Positions 50,664 through 61,888 of a DNA stretch of 64,000 bases are shown here, piece after piece. Numbering within the stretch: position 1 is the stretch's first letter; every line of letters begins with the position of its first letter. Made by a program: the position numbers and the translations under genes. The stretch comes from Pogonophryne albipinna (lineage: Eukaryota > Chordata > Actinopteri > Perciformes > Artedidraconidae), in assembly GCA_028583405.1 (NCBI GenBank), contig JAPTMU010000156.1:434001-498000 (forward strand), given 5' to 3'. Under the pieces are notes generated by a model. That model had not been told where the DNA came from and ran no database searches. It saw only the letters and a program-made list of their open reading frames with translations.

Positions 50664-51371
50664 CACTGTCTTGACATTTATAATGAATAGTTGGTTGAAA
50701 GTTCTGATGTTCAATATTGTAAATAGTTAGATTTTCCAGTTTCTTATATTTATATAAATATTTGGTTGAAAAAAAACATATTTATAATCAATTGTTGGTT
50801 GAAAAAAAAAGGTTGAAAGCTCAATTTGTATTTTTACACATCACATGAACCTTGGTATGTAATATGAAGTCATTATTCAGTCCTAATGTATCTCAGTCCC
50901 TGCTGTGGTGAAAGTAGAGTGATAAACACCTGTTTTACTCAAAATTCGAATTTAATTTTTTTCATTTTAGACATGAATAACACATTTATGTACAGTTTAA
51001 TTCAAATATTTCACTGCTTTTGTGATCCTAAGACTTTGGTAACCAATTCTAAAACACCAAAACAATTCGATCACATGAGTACATTTGTGTTTTCACAAGA
51101 GTTTTGAAGATTTTCCGAAAATCGGATGTCACATTTTAAGCTTTTGAGCTACTTATCTCATCAAACATTGCTCTACGGTGAGTAATTTGCATATATAGCA
51201 ATACCAGAGATTGTCCAGAACATTTTGATATGTAACACATGGGGTGCCATGTTAGAAGAAATACATTTAAAAGGTGATTTAAGAAAACATCTAAAAATCA
51301 AGAAAATACCCTTAGACTCCAGAGGGTTAAAGGGTTTAACAATATATAGGGTTACAAAGAGACTGGAAGGA

Positions 51372-52560
51372 ACCTTGGTGTTATATTTGATCAGGATTTA
51401 TCTTTTAACGCCCACATAAAATCAATCTCAAGGACCGCCTTCTTTCATCTACGCATCATTGCCAAAATCAGGCATATCTTGCCTCAAAACGATGCAGAGA
51501 AACTAGTCCATGCATTTGTTACTTCTCGGCTGGATTATTGTAACTCTTTATTATCAGGGTGTACCAAGAAGTCAGTTAAGTTGCTTCAGCTGATTCAAAA
51601 TGCTGCAGCCCGTGTACTAACCAGAGTTAGGAAAAGGGACCACATTACTCCTGTTCTGGCTGCCTTACACTGGCTCCCTATAGAACACAGGATAGAATTT
51701 TAAATTCTTCTTCTCGCCTACAAAGCCTTAATGGGCAGGCGCCATCTTACCTTAAATAACTCATTATACCCTACTGTCCTACTAAGGCATTGCGTTCCAA
51801 GAATGCAGGGTTGTTGGTTGTTCCTAGAGTCTCTAAAAGTACAATGGGAGCCAGAGCCTTTTCTTATCAAGCTCCACATTTGTGGAATCAGCTTCCAGTT
51901 TGTGTTCGGGTGGCAGACACCCTATCTGTTTTTAAGAGTGCGCTTAAGACCTTCCTTTTTGATAAAGCTTATAGTTAGGGCTGATTAGATTCAGCCCCTA
52001 GTTTTGCTGATATAGGCTTAGTTTGTCGGGGGACATCTTACTTCTTCCTTCTCTCTGTCTATACCTGTGTACTCATGTTCCGATTAACCCAGCTTCCCCA
52101 AATTTCTTTCTTTTTGGTGTCTATATACGACGGGATCCGGAGTCATGGATGATCCTGTTACTGCGCTCCTGGATCTTGAGTCGTGGCTGTGGTCCTGGAT
52201 CATAAGTCCTGGATGGATATCCTCGTGGATTCATCTTCCTATTATACACACATGCATTTCCAAACATTTGGACTACCTATGTTGCAAATGCATTATCTTT
52301 TCAATTTACACACGGCATCTATTGCACGTCTGTCCGTCCTGGGAGAGGGATCCCTCCTCTGTTGCTCTCCCTGAGGTTTCTCCCATTTTTCCATTTAAAC
52401 TGTGGGTTTTCTCTGGAAGTTTTTCCTTGTACGATGTGAGGGTCTAAGGACAGAGGGTGTCGTATTGCCATACTGATATTCTGTACAAACTGTGAAGTCC
52501 ACTGAGACAAATGTAACATTTGTGATATTGGGCTATATAAATAAACATTGATTGATTGAT
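51372..52560 (+). mobile_element. L2-like LINE fragment (copy D), 3' part
   Basis: Nearly identical to 41700-42905 of copy C: LGVIFDQDLSFN-like start, HAFVTSRLDYCNSLLSGCTK, RVRKRDHITPVLAALHWLPI, APHLWNQLPVCVR, then the same 3' UTR and an ATTGATTGAT tail. It interrupts L1 reading shortly after the piggyBac-like insertion. One base indel after EHRIEF shifts the frame. Confidence 0.9.
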
Positions 52561-52815
52561 ACAGCGTTATGAACAAGTTTTTATAGATATCTGTTATTAC
52601 AAGCAAAAAGAGTGATTGCCTTAACATGGAAAAAGTTGGGCAAACCTCGTATTGCACATTGGTTTAGGGAACTTTCTCTATGTCTGCCTCTAGAAAAAAT
52701 CACTTACATTCTCAAAGACAAACAAGAACTGTTCCAGAAGGTCTGGGGACGTTTTATACAGTATACCAAGAACAACGACCTATCTCAATTTCTGAACGAA
52801 CCTGGGGCAGTTTAA
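52561..52815 (+). pseudogene. L1-like ORF2 C terminus
   Basis: Reading resumes after the L2 insert as RVIALTWKKLGKPRIAHWF, then RELSLCLPLEKITYILKDKQ and FQKVWGRFIQYTKNNDLSQF to TAA near 52815. W...WGPFI-like sequence is the usual end of L1 ORF2. A short UTR with AATAAA (52892-52897) and the poly-A run follow. The RT thumb and most of the middle are missing. Confidence 0.75.
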
Positions 52816-52910
52816 ATTAGTGTTGTTATTTTTCTTTAATGTAATGTAGTTGTCCTGTGTATATATGTGATATTTTTTGCATGCTGAAAATCAATAAACA
52901 TAATGATAAA

Positions 52911-52958
<48 letters not shown>

Positions 52959-53326
52959 TATAAAAAATTGTTGTTTATCAATCGACTTGAAAAGTGTTGA
53001 AAGGTGCTATATAAATAAACTTGACTTGCCTAAATGACTTCATATGACATACCAAGGTTGTGTGATGTGTACAAATACAAATTCAGCATTATAACTCTTT
53101 TTCAACCAACTATTTATTATAAATATGTTTTTTTCAACCAACTATTAATAAAAATATAAGAAACTGGAAAATCTTACTATTTACAATATCAGAACTTGTT
53201 CAACCAACTACTCATTATAAATGTAAAGACAGGGGAGCAGTGGCAGGGTCTTTGTCTGTCTTCCAAGACAGTGGGTCTGGCTGCTGTGCAGGTGTGGGTG
53301 ATGGTGCAGGGCTTAACCTATATCGT

Positions 53327-54546
53327 TAGGGGTGTAACGGTTCACAAACATTTCGGTTCGGTACGTACCTCGGTTTTTAGGTCACGGTTCGGTACGTTAC
53401 GCTTTCGGTACAGCAGAAAAAATTATCACAAAACATAACATATATTTTTTGTATTATTATTAAACTGTGAATAATGTATTCACTCAAATAAATACAAAAT
53501 ATAATAAAATAAACATTAAGGTGCAGCATTTCGATTAACTGAAATAATCTGTATTTGAACTTTACTGTACTATTACTCACAAAACATAAACTATTAGTTT
53601 GGGGTTTTTAATTATTATTAAACTGTGAATATTCACTCAAATAAATACAAAATATAATAAAATAAACATAAGGTGCAGCATTTCGATGAACTGAAATAAT
53701 CTGTATTTGAACTGTACTGTACTAGTACCTAAGCAGCCAGTTTGACATTATGACTTGCTTGTCATTGTATTTTCATGTTTTTTTAAAGAAAGATGAACTT
53801 GTCCACATTGCTTGCCGAAAGGGCAGATCTGCTGGCACTAACCATGTCTCCTGCTGTGGAGAACACCCTCTCTAGGGACAGAGGTAGCAGATACAGCCAG
53901 GTAGCGCTTTGCTAACATGGCAACATAAGGATATTTGGCGTTTGTAATAGCTTTGGCTCGGTCTGAACTTTTTGCGAGTGGTGGAGGCTTAAATGCTAGC
54001 GGGAGTTGGGTTTGCACTTCAGTCTTTTGGTACCGGTGATATTCACGTTCGGGTGATGCCTTTTCAAATGAGTGTGCAAGTTTGATGTATTGCCAGCCGC
54101 GTAACCAATTTTAGTTGAACAATGCCGACAAACAGCTTTGGTTCAGTCCACCTGTCTTTGTCCGTCATCCATGTACGTAACTGCGAAACCAAAATGTTCC
54201 TAAACCTGGAGACTTCAATGATGCTGGAGGGTTTTCGAGCTCAACTTTATCTGCGTTCGCCATTTCCTCAAATTACTGACTACATTTGAACGCATCCCTC
54301 TGACCAGCTCTCATAGTATGCCTCTCGTCCAATGAAATGACTTGCTCGCTCTATGACGCGTTCAACACAATGTGAGCAAATTACTCTGAATGCTGCGACG
54401 CAGCACCTGAGATTACTTCCAAGAAGTTGTTCACGTTCTCAATTTGTTATTGTTTAACGTTATATTCGTTCGGTACACACGTGTACCGAACCGAAGGGCC
54501 CGTACCGAATAATTTCGGTACGGGTACGTGTACCGTTACACCCCTA
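53327..54546. mobile_element. hAT element (TAGGGGTGTAACGG ends), 1.22 kb
   Basis: TAGGGGTGTAACGGTTCAC at the left and GTACCGTTACACCCCTA at the right, with repeated CGGTACGT motifs. A perfect 8-bp duplication TATATCGT flanks it (53319-53326 and 54547-54554). A direct repeat of about 110 bases (TTAAACTGTGAATA... at 53460 and 53620) lies inside. A stretch at 53805-53900 (ATGTCTCCTGCTGTGGAGAA on the plus strand) resembles a decayed piece of hAT transposase C terminus. Confidence 0.88.
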
Positions 54547-54641
54547 TATATCGTGCATTAATATTGTATTTTCTAAACGGGTTGTGATCTTTCATTTGGA
54601 GATAACAGTATTAGGAATATATTGTGATGAAGTGCACTGAC

Positions 54642-54707
54642 CTGAGCTCCAGGGGTCTTTTTGTTCTCCTCCATGCTGCTCTCAGTGCTCCTTCTCCGGC
54701 TGTGTCT
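54642..54707 (-). CDS. Candidate internal exon of the C2H2 gene
   Basis: A 66-base minus-strand segment lies between a good acceptor (attatttcag) and a good donor (CAG|GTCAGT). In phase 0 it reads RHSRRRSTESSMEENKKTPG then AQ, with an internal ATG. It lies upstream, on the same strand, of the zinc-finger exon at 33606-32848. A link of 21 kb is plausible only because 44.5-54.5 kb is inserted mobile DNA. Only splice signals and strand support it. Confidence 0.4.
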
Positions 54708-54712
54708 CTGAA

Positions 54713-55689
54713 ATAATAAACACAACTACAGCTGACACAAAACAAGACAACCGACAGACACAACAAAAGTAATCTACAGCTACGTCTTAGGTTAATAGCA
54801 GAGGTGAGAAGTAACTAAGTACATTTACTAGGGTTGAGAACCGAAACTCGGTTCCAGATGAGAACCGATAAGAAAATGCTGGGTACCGGGTACCCATACA
54901 AAATACACAATTTTGGTTCTGCTTAACGGTTCCTAAACGTGGTAGACCCTGTATTCCACCGGGCCCGTCTTCGCCGCGGCGACCCGGTGGAATACAGGGG
55001 CGGACTGGCCATCTGTGTGTTCTGGAGAATCACAGAACGACCGGTCGTCAGCGGTACATCAGCTAAACAGCACTGAAACAGTGTGAAAAATGACCATGGA
55101 GTACATTTTCTCTCTCAAAGTGTTGAATAATCAGCTCTGCACAGTGACACTAACAAACTGACTAAGAGTACATTTTAACTCTGAGGTTTCTAGGTTTACA
55201 CTGCACTTGTTGGAAAGCACTCAAACAGTGTCAAAAAAGTTATAGTGTATATTTTGACTTCCAAAGTGTTCAAATCTGACTCTTTATTTGAAGTTTATAT
55301 TTTACTCTTTTGACAGTGTTCAGAGAACACCAAACTCTTGGACCTATATACACCCCGAGACTGGTGTTAAATGTACTCTTATAGAGTACAATGTACACTG
55401 TGGTTTTTGCTGTGTACACACGGAGCCGTTTGACCCCACAGAGCGTTGCGTATGACGTTCAATCCACCTTGGGACCTGTCTGATAAAACATTAGAGATTT
55501 ATTACATGGCTTAGTTGAATACTCGATTCTGATTGGTCAATTCAGAACACGTGACACGTTGTTAATCCAGAACAGACAGACCGCAGTCAAGGATTTATTG
55601 ACCGTTGTTAAGGACGCTCACATCTGCACAAACAAGTCCGTTCGATTTAACTGTATACAGTTTGGCCGAAAAGCAAACTGCATGCAGAT
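54713..55689. other. Unassigned; contains a perfect 17-bp hairpin
   Basis: Starts of other repeats are visible: TAGGGTTGAGAACCGAAACT at 54830 looks like an hAT left end. 55060-55410 contains repeated AGTGTT.../ACACTG pieces with 'gagtacattttaactct' that look like a MITE. No coding sequence recognised. Confidence 0.4.
54947..54999. repeat. Perfect 17-bp inverted repeat, 19-base loop
   Basis: CCCTGTATTCCACCGGG at 54947-54963 is exactly inverse to 54983-54999. The loop (CCCGTCTTCGCCGCGGCGA) also contains a short GCCGCGGC palindrome. Confidence 0.9.
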
Positions 55690-56332
55690 TAGGGCTGAAC
55701 GATTAATCGATTTTAAATCGAAAACGCGATTCGAGATGATGCGATTATCAAATCGCAAAGCCTGCGATTTTTTTAAACTTTTTTTTTTTAAACAATTATT
55801 ATTATGTTTTTTTAATATTTATTTTTTTCTTCTTGTGTGTCAGTCATCCACACGAATCAGAAGTGCTGTGCTCCACATGTACCAGCCATTGTTAATCAAT
55901 CAGAAGTGGCCCATGATAGAAGGTGATAGACAGATTGATCCAATCACCTGCCAAGTGCTTTTGAAAGTGCCTGCCCTTTCCAAATGGCTTCCAATGGAGC
56001 TTTCCTAGATAGTTTGGTGAAACAAACCCTCTGAGTCAGGTTAGTAATGCTCCATCACATGTTCTACATCTAAAAGGGTGAATCTTTAACTGAAGCTTGA
56101 CTTTAAAGCAACCCAACGGAAGTTTCATGTAAGTTTAGTTCTTTCACTCGTAGCTCGGGCTGCGGGGGTGCTAGAGACGGGAGCATGTTGATACGACCTT
56201 CCTAGCCTGAGATATGGCCGCATTTTACAATAAACTTCCGTTGGGTCGCTTAAAAACAAATATCGCAATTCGAATCGCAATATTTGTCAGAAAAATCGCA
56301 ATTAGATTTTTTCCCAAAATCGTGCAGCCCTA
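55690..56332. mobile_element. hAT MITE (TAGGGCTGAACGATTAATCG ends), 643 bp
   Basis: TAGGGCTGAACGATTAATCG at the left and ATCGTGCAGCCCTA at the right, with repeated TCGCAAT/AATCGCA motifs. A perfect duplication ATGCAGAT flanks it (55682-55689 and 56333-56340). Non-coding. Confidence 0.9.
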
Positions 56333-56390
56333 ATGCAGATCAGATCGGGCTCCTGATCAGCCTGTCGGTGTTCTTTTCCCCATAATGACG

Positions 56391-57438
<1,048 letters not shown>

Positions 57439-58328
57439 CTTACTTCAGGGGACATTACATTGACTTACATGCATCTCCTGGAGACTTATCCTAACCTTAA
57501 CCATAACCAACACATGCCTAACCCTTACCCTAATCCTAACCAAGTCTTCACCCTGAAATTAATGATTCCCCTCATGGGGACCTCCAACGTGTCCACGTGA
57601 CTGTGTAAACAGATTTAGGTCCCCACAAGTATAGTAATGCTAGGCCACACGCACACACTCTGAAGGATGTTACCTCTCTCTCGCTTTCCTCTTCGTCCTG
57701 GTTCTTCAGTCTTTCTTCTCCTTGATAAAACACTGCCGTTAAACACACTAATCTCCCTTGAATGCCTTTACTTATGTTTACCGATTAGCAACGTGGTATA
57801 AAAATCTACGAACAAAGAACGGGAGGCAACAAAAACACGGTTTAACGGATAAAAGCACGGATAAATCACCCTCCAAGGATAAACTAAGTATTTGTATGTG
57901 TTTTAAAAGTCTCTTAAACACATTACATTAGGTATAAAATCTGCGTCAACGTATGTTAGCAACCTCTAGCTGCTGAGGACCGGAAGCTAGAAACGAACCA
58001 CCGCAATGCATCATGGGATTTTAGTTTTTCTTTTAAATTCACTTTCTCTCTTTGGTGAAAAACGGTATTAAAATAAATAATAATAATAATAATAATAATA
58101 ATAGTAATAATAATATATATATACATATGTGACTGGTATGGCGGATTTTAAACGTTGGGAAAAATGTTTTTGTTTGTGATCATACATTTGTTTTCCATTA
58201 TATAGGTTTTGATATAATTATTGATCATTAAAGTGTTATCAAAGCTGGTAAGGGTGCAGCTAGTTTTAATGACTTTGTATACTGCAGGGTCCTCTCCTGC
58301 TGAGTTTCAGGTGTATATCAGTATGTAG
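57439..58328 (-). repeat. Duplicated block B, unit 2, with possible 5' exon and promoter region
   Basis: Same order as unit 1 but with the long stretch 57784-58255 that is shared with 26573-27045. The minus-strand exon-like part above 57674 is open here (FYQGEERLKNQDEEESERE before a GTAAC donor), whereas units 1 and 3 have TAA in it. It ends at the GTATGTAG duplication of an hAT insertion. Confidence 0.7.
57674..57740 (-). CDS. Candidate 5' exon of the C2H2 gene
   Basis: In minus orientation an open acidic segment FYQGEERLKNQDEEESERE ends at a GTAACATCC donor. Of four copies of this segment in the window (26477, 57074, 57674, 60134), this is the only one that keeps both the open frame and a donor. 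Acidic short exons before a zinc-finger exon are common in fish C2H2 genes. No ATG start could be fixed and the connection is inference. Confidence 0.3.
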
Positions 58329-59702
58329 CAGCGACGTGCGGTCAGGGGAGGCAGGGGAGGCAGAGCCTCACTTGTCATTCTCCAATGTAACGGAAAAAAA
58401 GAATAATAATACAAATAATAATAATAATAACAAAATGTGTCCACTGATCTGTGTTGTAAATGTGATTTCTGTTTGATTCCAATCGCTTTTTATACTAAAA
58501 ATCGGCTAATTTGACGAGCCCCGCTACAACTACGGGCAGCGATGAGGAGTGAGGCAGGGACGAGCTCTGCCTCTCGTAAGCCCACAGTAACTGGCTGGAG
58601 CGCGGGCACTAATTTAGCGCGGGCACTTATTTTGTAAGCGCGCTCAAGCCAGTTACTGTGTGGTAAGGTGAGGCACAGATGAGCTCTGCCTCACCTCAGA
58701 ATGCGTCACCCCACAGAAACTGGCTGGAAAGCTGGCCCTAAGCGCATGCCTGCACCATCTCACTGTATGTCACCAATGTAATGTTTGTAGATCCCTTTAT
58801 TACATTTATCCTCGCCATCCATAGTCTCTAAATAACTTATTTCACGTATATATGATATTTAGGCTCGCTGGTCTCATCATACAACGACAATGAAAAAAGC
58901 ACCAGGGGAGGCAGCCACAACCTCTGCCGCACTGAAGGGGGCGCAAGTGAGCCCACAGGTTCTTGTTGCTACTGTTATTCTACGCAGAGACGATAGACGA
59001 AAACATTAACAACAAGCTAGGCTTTTGAAACTAGAGGAAGATAAGGAGGACTTTTACAAAACAGTAATAGAGATTGTTGTCCAGAAGGATAGCATGGACT
59101 TCATCTTCAAGTCAAGGTAAGACCACATTTGTAATGAAAATTGGATCTTACTAAGAGAGAACAATCCAATATTTTGATTTTGGGTAGGCTATCCTTTTGT
59201 TGAACGGTCTGTTTAAAATGAATCGAAGCATCAGACTAAAAAAGCTTTTGAAAATAACAGAATATTTCGATTAAAGGTGGGGTAGGTAAGTTTGAGAAAC
59301 CGGCACGATATACACTTTTTGTTATATTCCATGGAATGCTCTTAACATCCCGATAGCAATGAATATCTTAAGTGCTTTGACAAAAAATACATAAAAACAT
59401 TTAATCTGTGGAAGCCGTAGTACTGTAAAAAGCACGACCACTCATTTTAGCCGGCCCGCCTAAAATAACCTGCCTGTCAGCGTTCCATCTGTGCACAAAC
59501 TTATCTCGTGCCCTCATTGGTCATGTGCGCGTTCGTGTGTGTTGCAGGAGGGGCTGTGTATTTTCAAATTCTAGCGCACTCGAGCTAGTTTCTCCAAAAT
59601 TACCTACCCCGCCACCTTTAAGGTCAAACTATATAATATTTGTAAATCTGACTCTGAAAGAGTCAGTGCCTCACCAGCCATGAACCTCACCGCACGTCAC
59701 TG
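58329..59702 (+). mobile_element. hAT element (CAGCGACGTGCGGT ends), 1.37 kb
   Basis: CAGCGACGTGCGGTCAGGGG at the left and ACCGCACGTCACTG at the right. A perfect duplication GTATGTAG flanks it (58321-58328 and 59703-59710). Exon-like pieces occur: an ATG at 58890 (MKKAPGEAATTSAALKGAQV) and a stretch ending KDSMDFIFKSR at a GTAAGA donor (59118). Similar short exons belong to a fish hAT family, but no BED finger or catalytic part is present. A TTAA MITE is nested at 59275. Confidence 0.88.
59275..59617. mobile_element. TTAA MITE nested in the hAT, 343 bp
   Basis: TTAA at 59271-59274 and 59618-59621 flanks AGGTGGGGTAGGTAA and its inverse TTACCTACCCCGCCACCT. Subterminal GTTTGAGAAAC and GTTTCTCCAAAA are also inverse. 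Non-coding. Confidence 0.85.
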
Positions 59703-59836
59703 GTATGTAGTGTCTCTACTTTAAATAGTCCACTCCTGCTGATGTTCAGGTGTATAATGAATACAGATTCTTAAATCATGAGCTGCAGCCCTACCCTGTT
59801 CAGATCTGATTTAGCTCTGTTTGATAGGAAACAGTT

Positions 59837-59837
<1 letters not shown>

Positions 59838-59898
<61 letters not shown>
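59838..59898. repeat. (CA)n microsatellite
   Basis: About 30 CA units at the border between the 57-bp-type unit and block B unit 3. Confidence 0.95.
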
Positions 59899-59899
<1 letters not shown>

Positions 59900-60491
59900 A
59901 CTTCAGGGGACATTACATTGACTTACATGCATTTCCTGGAGACTTATCCTAACCTTAACCATAACCAACACATGCCTAACCCTTACCCTAATCCTAACCA
60001 AGTCTTCACCCTGAAATGAATGATTCCCCTCATGGGGACCTCCAACGTGTCCCCACACGTGACTGTTTAAACAGATTTAGGTCCCCACAAGTATAGTAAT
60101 GCTAGGCCACACACACACGCACACACTCTGAAGGATGTTACCTCTCTCTCGCTTTCCTCTTCGTCCTGGTTATTCAGTCTTTATTCTCCTTGATAAAACA
60201 CTGCCGTTAAACACACTAATCTCCCTTGAATGCCTTTACTTATGTTTACCGATTAGCAACGCGGTATAAAAATCTACGAACAAAGCAAAAGTGCAGCTAG
60301 TTTTAATGACTTTGTATACTGCAGGGTCCTCTCCTGCTGAGTTTCAGGTGTATATCAGTATGTAGTGTCTCTACTTTAAATAGTCCACTCCTGCTGATGT
60401 TCAGGTGTATAATGAATACTGATTCTTAAATCATGAGCTGCAGCCCTACCCTGTTCAGATCTGATTTAGCTCTGTTTGATAGGAAACAGTT

Positions 60492-60493
<2 letters not shown>
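59899..60493. repeat. Duplicated block B, unit 3
   Basis: Repeats the order of units 1 and 2, from CTTCAGGGGACATTACATTG to TTGATAGGAAACAGTTGCAC. The exon-like segment near 60134 has the same TAA as unit 1. Confidence 0.85.

Positions 60494-60543
<50 letters not shown>
60494..60543. repeat. (CA)n microsatellite
   Basis: About 25 CA units, preceding part B4. Confidence 0.95.
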
Positions 60544-60545
<2 letters not shown>

Positions 60546-60547
60546 CA

Positions 60548-60792
60548 GTGTTTAATGATCAAACTAACTTCAGTGTTTTAAATAGGATGTAATATGCAAA
60601 AAACATAAAACTAACTTCAATTGAAAAATAATTAAATAATGATAAAAAAGTTTAAATAAATGTAGGCCTACTTCACTTTTCTGGGGTATAAAATACCAGA
60701 GAGTAGTTATAATTAGAAATGAATGTGACTTCCTCAAATTGCACATTTCTAGGGTTTCCTATGGTTGCAGGACAAAACAAAGCAGCATGAAA
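60548..60792 (+). repeat. Duplicated block, part B4 (matches 29535-29785)
   Basis: Shares AATGATCAAACTAACTTCAG, TGTGACTTCCTCA and AGGGTTTC, ending AAAGCAGCATGAAA. Right limit of the duplicated block. Confidence 0.8.
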
Positions 60793-60850
60793 AGAGGGGT
60801 TACGTATTGTAACCCTGGTTATATAAGCACAGGTGGAGCCCTCTACTGGA

Positions 60851-60974
60851 CTATGGGGTGGTTTTGGCGCAGTGGTTAGAGCGTTGATCATCAGATCAAG
60901 GGGTGTTGGTGAACTCCAGTTTGAAACCCGCCTCGGCCGCCACTGCGTCAGGCCGTTGTGTCCTTGGGCAAGAC
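60851..60974 (+). mobile_element. tRNA-derived SINE, 5' part (continues at 63818)
   Basis: The head GGCGCAGTGGTTAGAGCGTT has an A box and CAGTTTGAAACCCGC a B box for Pol III. TGTCCTTGGGCAAGAC is the common SINE body and is cut here by a P-like element; the SINE continues at 63818 (ACTCTACCCATTTGCTCCTG). It is not a tRNA gene: the fold is not completed and no CCA-side stem pairs. Confidence 0.75.
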
Positions 60975-61759
60975 CAGCGCCATATAGATAGAAGAGTTAC
61001 GACAACGGAAGTCCAAAAACGGTTATCGTCACGTGGTTCATGTAGACAAGGATCGTTTCACGGAAGTTCATGGCGGGCAATGTGAATGCAATGATAACAG
61101 GAGATAGAACTACGATTTTTGGTAATTATTAGTGAATAAAGGTTTTGATTTGCAATATTTATACAACAAATCGATATGTGTATGTATTTACATCAATATG
61201 TTCTAAAAAATAAAATAGAATTTGCTAATATTAAGTGATAATATTAGGATTAGTGTGAACAACTAATTTACATGTTAGGCTAACAGTGCCTTGGTTAAAG
61301 AGCCTGTTGCTGTTTATTTATAGCTTTGAATTCTTTAAAACCAATATTATCTTCTTAAACTTGTATGGTAGTCAGGAGCATCACTTTCTAATGTTTATTG
61401 ATATATTTAGAGGGAGGGGATCTAAAGTAATGCTTTAAAATTCAGATTAGATTAATTTCTACCATTTTCTTAAATTCATGGTAGTTTCAGTAATCCCATG
61501 GTAATTGAGGACACAAGTTATCTAAATGACTAATGTCTTCTTTATGGCTTTCAGAAAGGACAGGAGACCGACAGGTGACTATCAAAGGACTAGCAGCAGC
61601 AGGAGCAGCATGATGATGATGATGTTAAATGTGTTGTTTTAGGAACATCCATTGCAAATACATGGAATTCAATAAACATTGAATAGCATATCATGCAGTT
61701 TGTCTGTGCCTTTTCCTCCGTGTTGTCCTGGTTTGCTGTGCTGCCTCCTAGTCGCCACC

Positions 61760-61888
61760 ATGGTTTGCTGTGCTGCCTGGGGATGCTCAAATCACTCCGA
61801 GAAAGGTGTACGAATGTACGGCTTCCCCACTGACACAGAGCGGAGGAAGCAGGAGCAATTTCACGACCAACAGCAAACAAATATGTGA
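61760..61888 (+). pseudogene. Truncated THAP domain of the P-like element
   Basis: After a Kozak-like GCCACCATGG the frame reads MVCCAAWGCSNHSEKGVRMY then GFPTDTERRKQEQFHDQQQT and stops at 61886-61888. C-x4-C (CAAWGC) with the following F-P-x(n)-R pattern is the first half of a THAP finger. The W, the C-x2-H ligand pair and the C-terminal P motif are not reached. The next exon could not be read in the following AT-rich sequence. Confidence 0.55.

Larger units (their letters stand above)
49118..51326 (+). mobile_element. piggyBac-like copy 2 (younger), inside the L1 RT
   Basis: The left end is TTCA (49114-49117, a decayed TTAA) followed by CCCTCTGGAATC. The right end is GACTCCAGAGGG followed by TTAA (51327-51330). 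L1 protein reading LMDLI breaks at the left and resumes past the right end (GFNN..GYKETG), and the single TTAA fits the L1 sequence GATTAAAGGG. The element is 2.2 kb with two exons of an N-terminal transposase-like gene and no recognised catalytic domain. Its 3' half is inverse to copy 1. Confidence 0.85.
44928..52970 (+). mobile_element. L1-like LINE inserted in piggyBac-like copy 1
   Basis: TTGTTTATCGATAGAC (44912-44927) and TTGTTTATCAATCGAC (52971-52986) are a 16-base target duplication, 14 of 16 identical. The uninterrupted copy 2 of the piggyBac family has the matching site GTGTTTATCACTCTACTT, inverse of 50913-50930. The element has a 5' region with GATTCCAAGATGGCG, ORF1, ORF2 with endonuclease and RT, and a 3' end with AATAAA, a poly-A run (52907-52918) and (TA)n. 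It is interrupted by a small L2-like tail (about 48840-48955), piggyBac-like copy 2 (49118-51326) and an L2 fragment (51372-52560). Confidence 0.85.
44551..53312 (-). mobile_element. piggyBac-like copy 1 (older), split by an L1
   Basis: TTAA at 44547-44550, then CCCTCTTGAGTC. The stretch 44551-44920 is the inverse of 50930-51326 in copy 2, roughly three-quarters identical by eye. After the L1 insertion, 53035-53310 is the inverse of about 50585-50885 of copy 2 (CCAAGACAGTGGGTCTGGCT, TTTGTCTGTCTT). Copy 1 thus lies in minus orientation with the L1 in the middle. Its 5' half is absent and similarity stops at 53311. A TTAA at 53313 may be a secondary end. Confidence 0.75.

Noticed and set aside
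57480..57545. Telomere-like CCTAACC/ACCCTAATC repeats
   Set aside because: Irregular units within a duplicated minisatellite block, not (TTAGGG)n; the same piece recurs at 56886 and 59945.
60851..60974. tRNA gene
   Set aside because: Has A and B boxes but continues into a SINE body and lacks a complete cloverleaf; tRNA-derived SINE.
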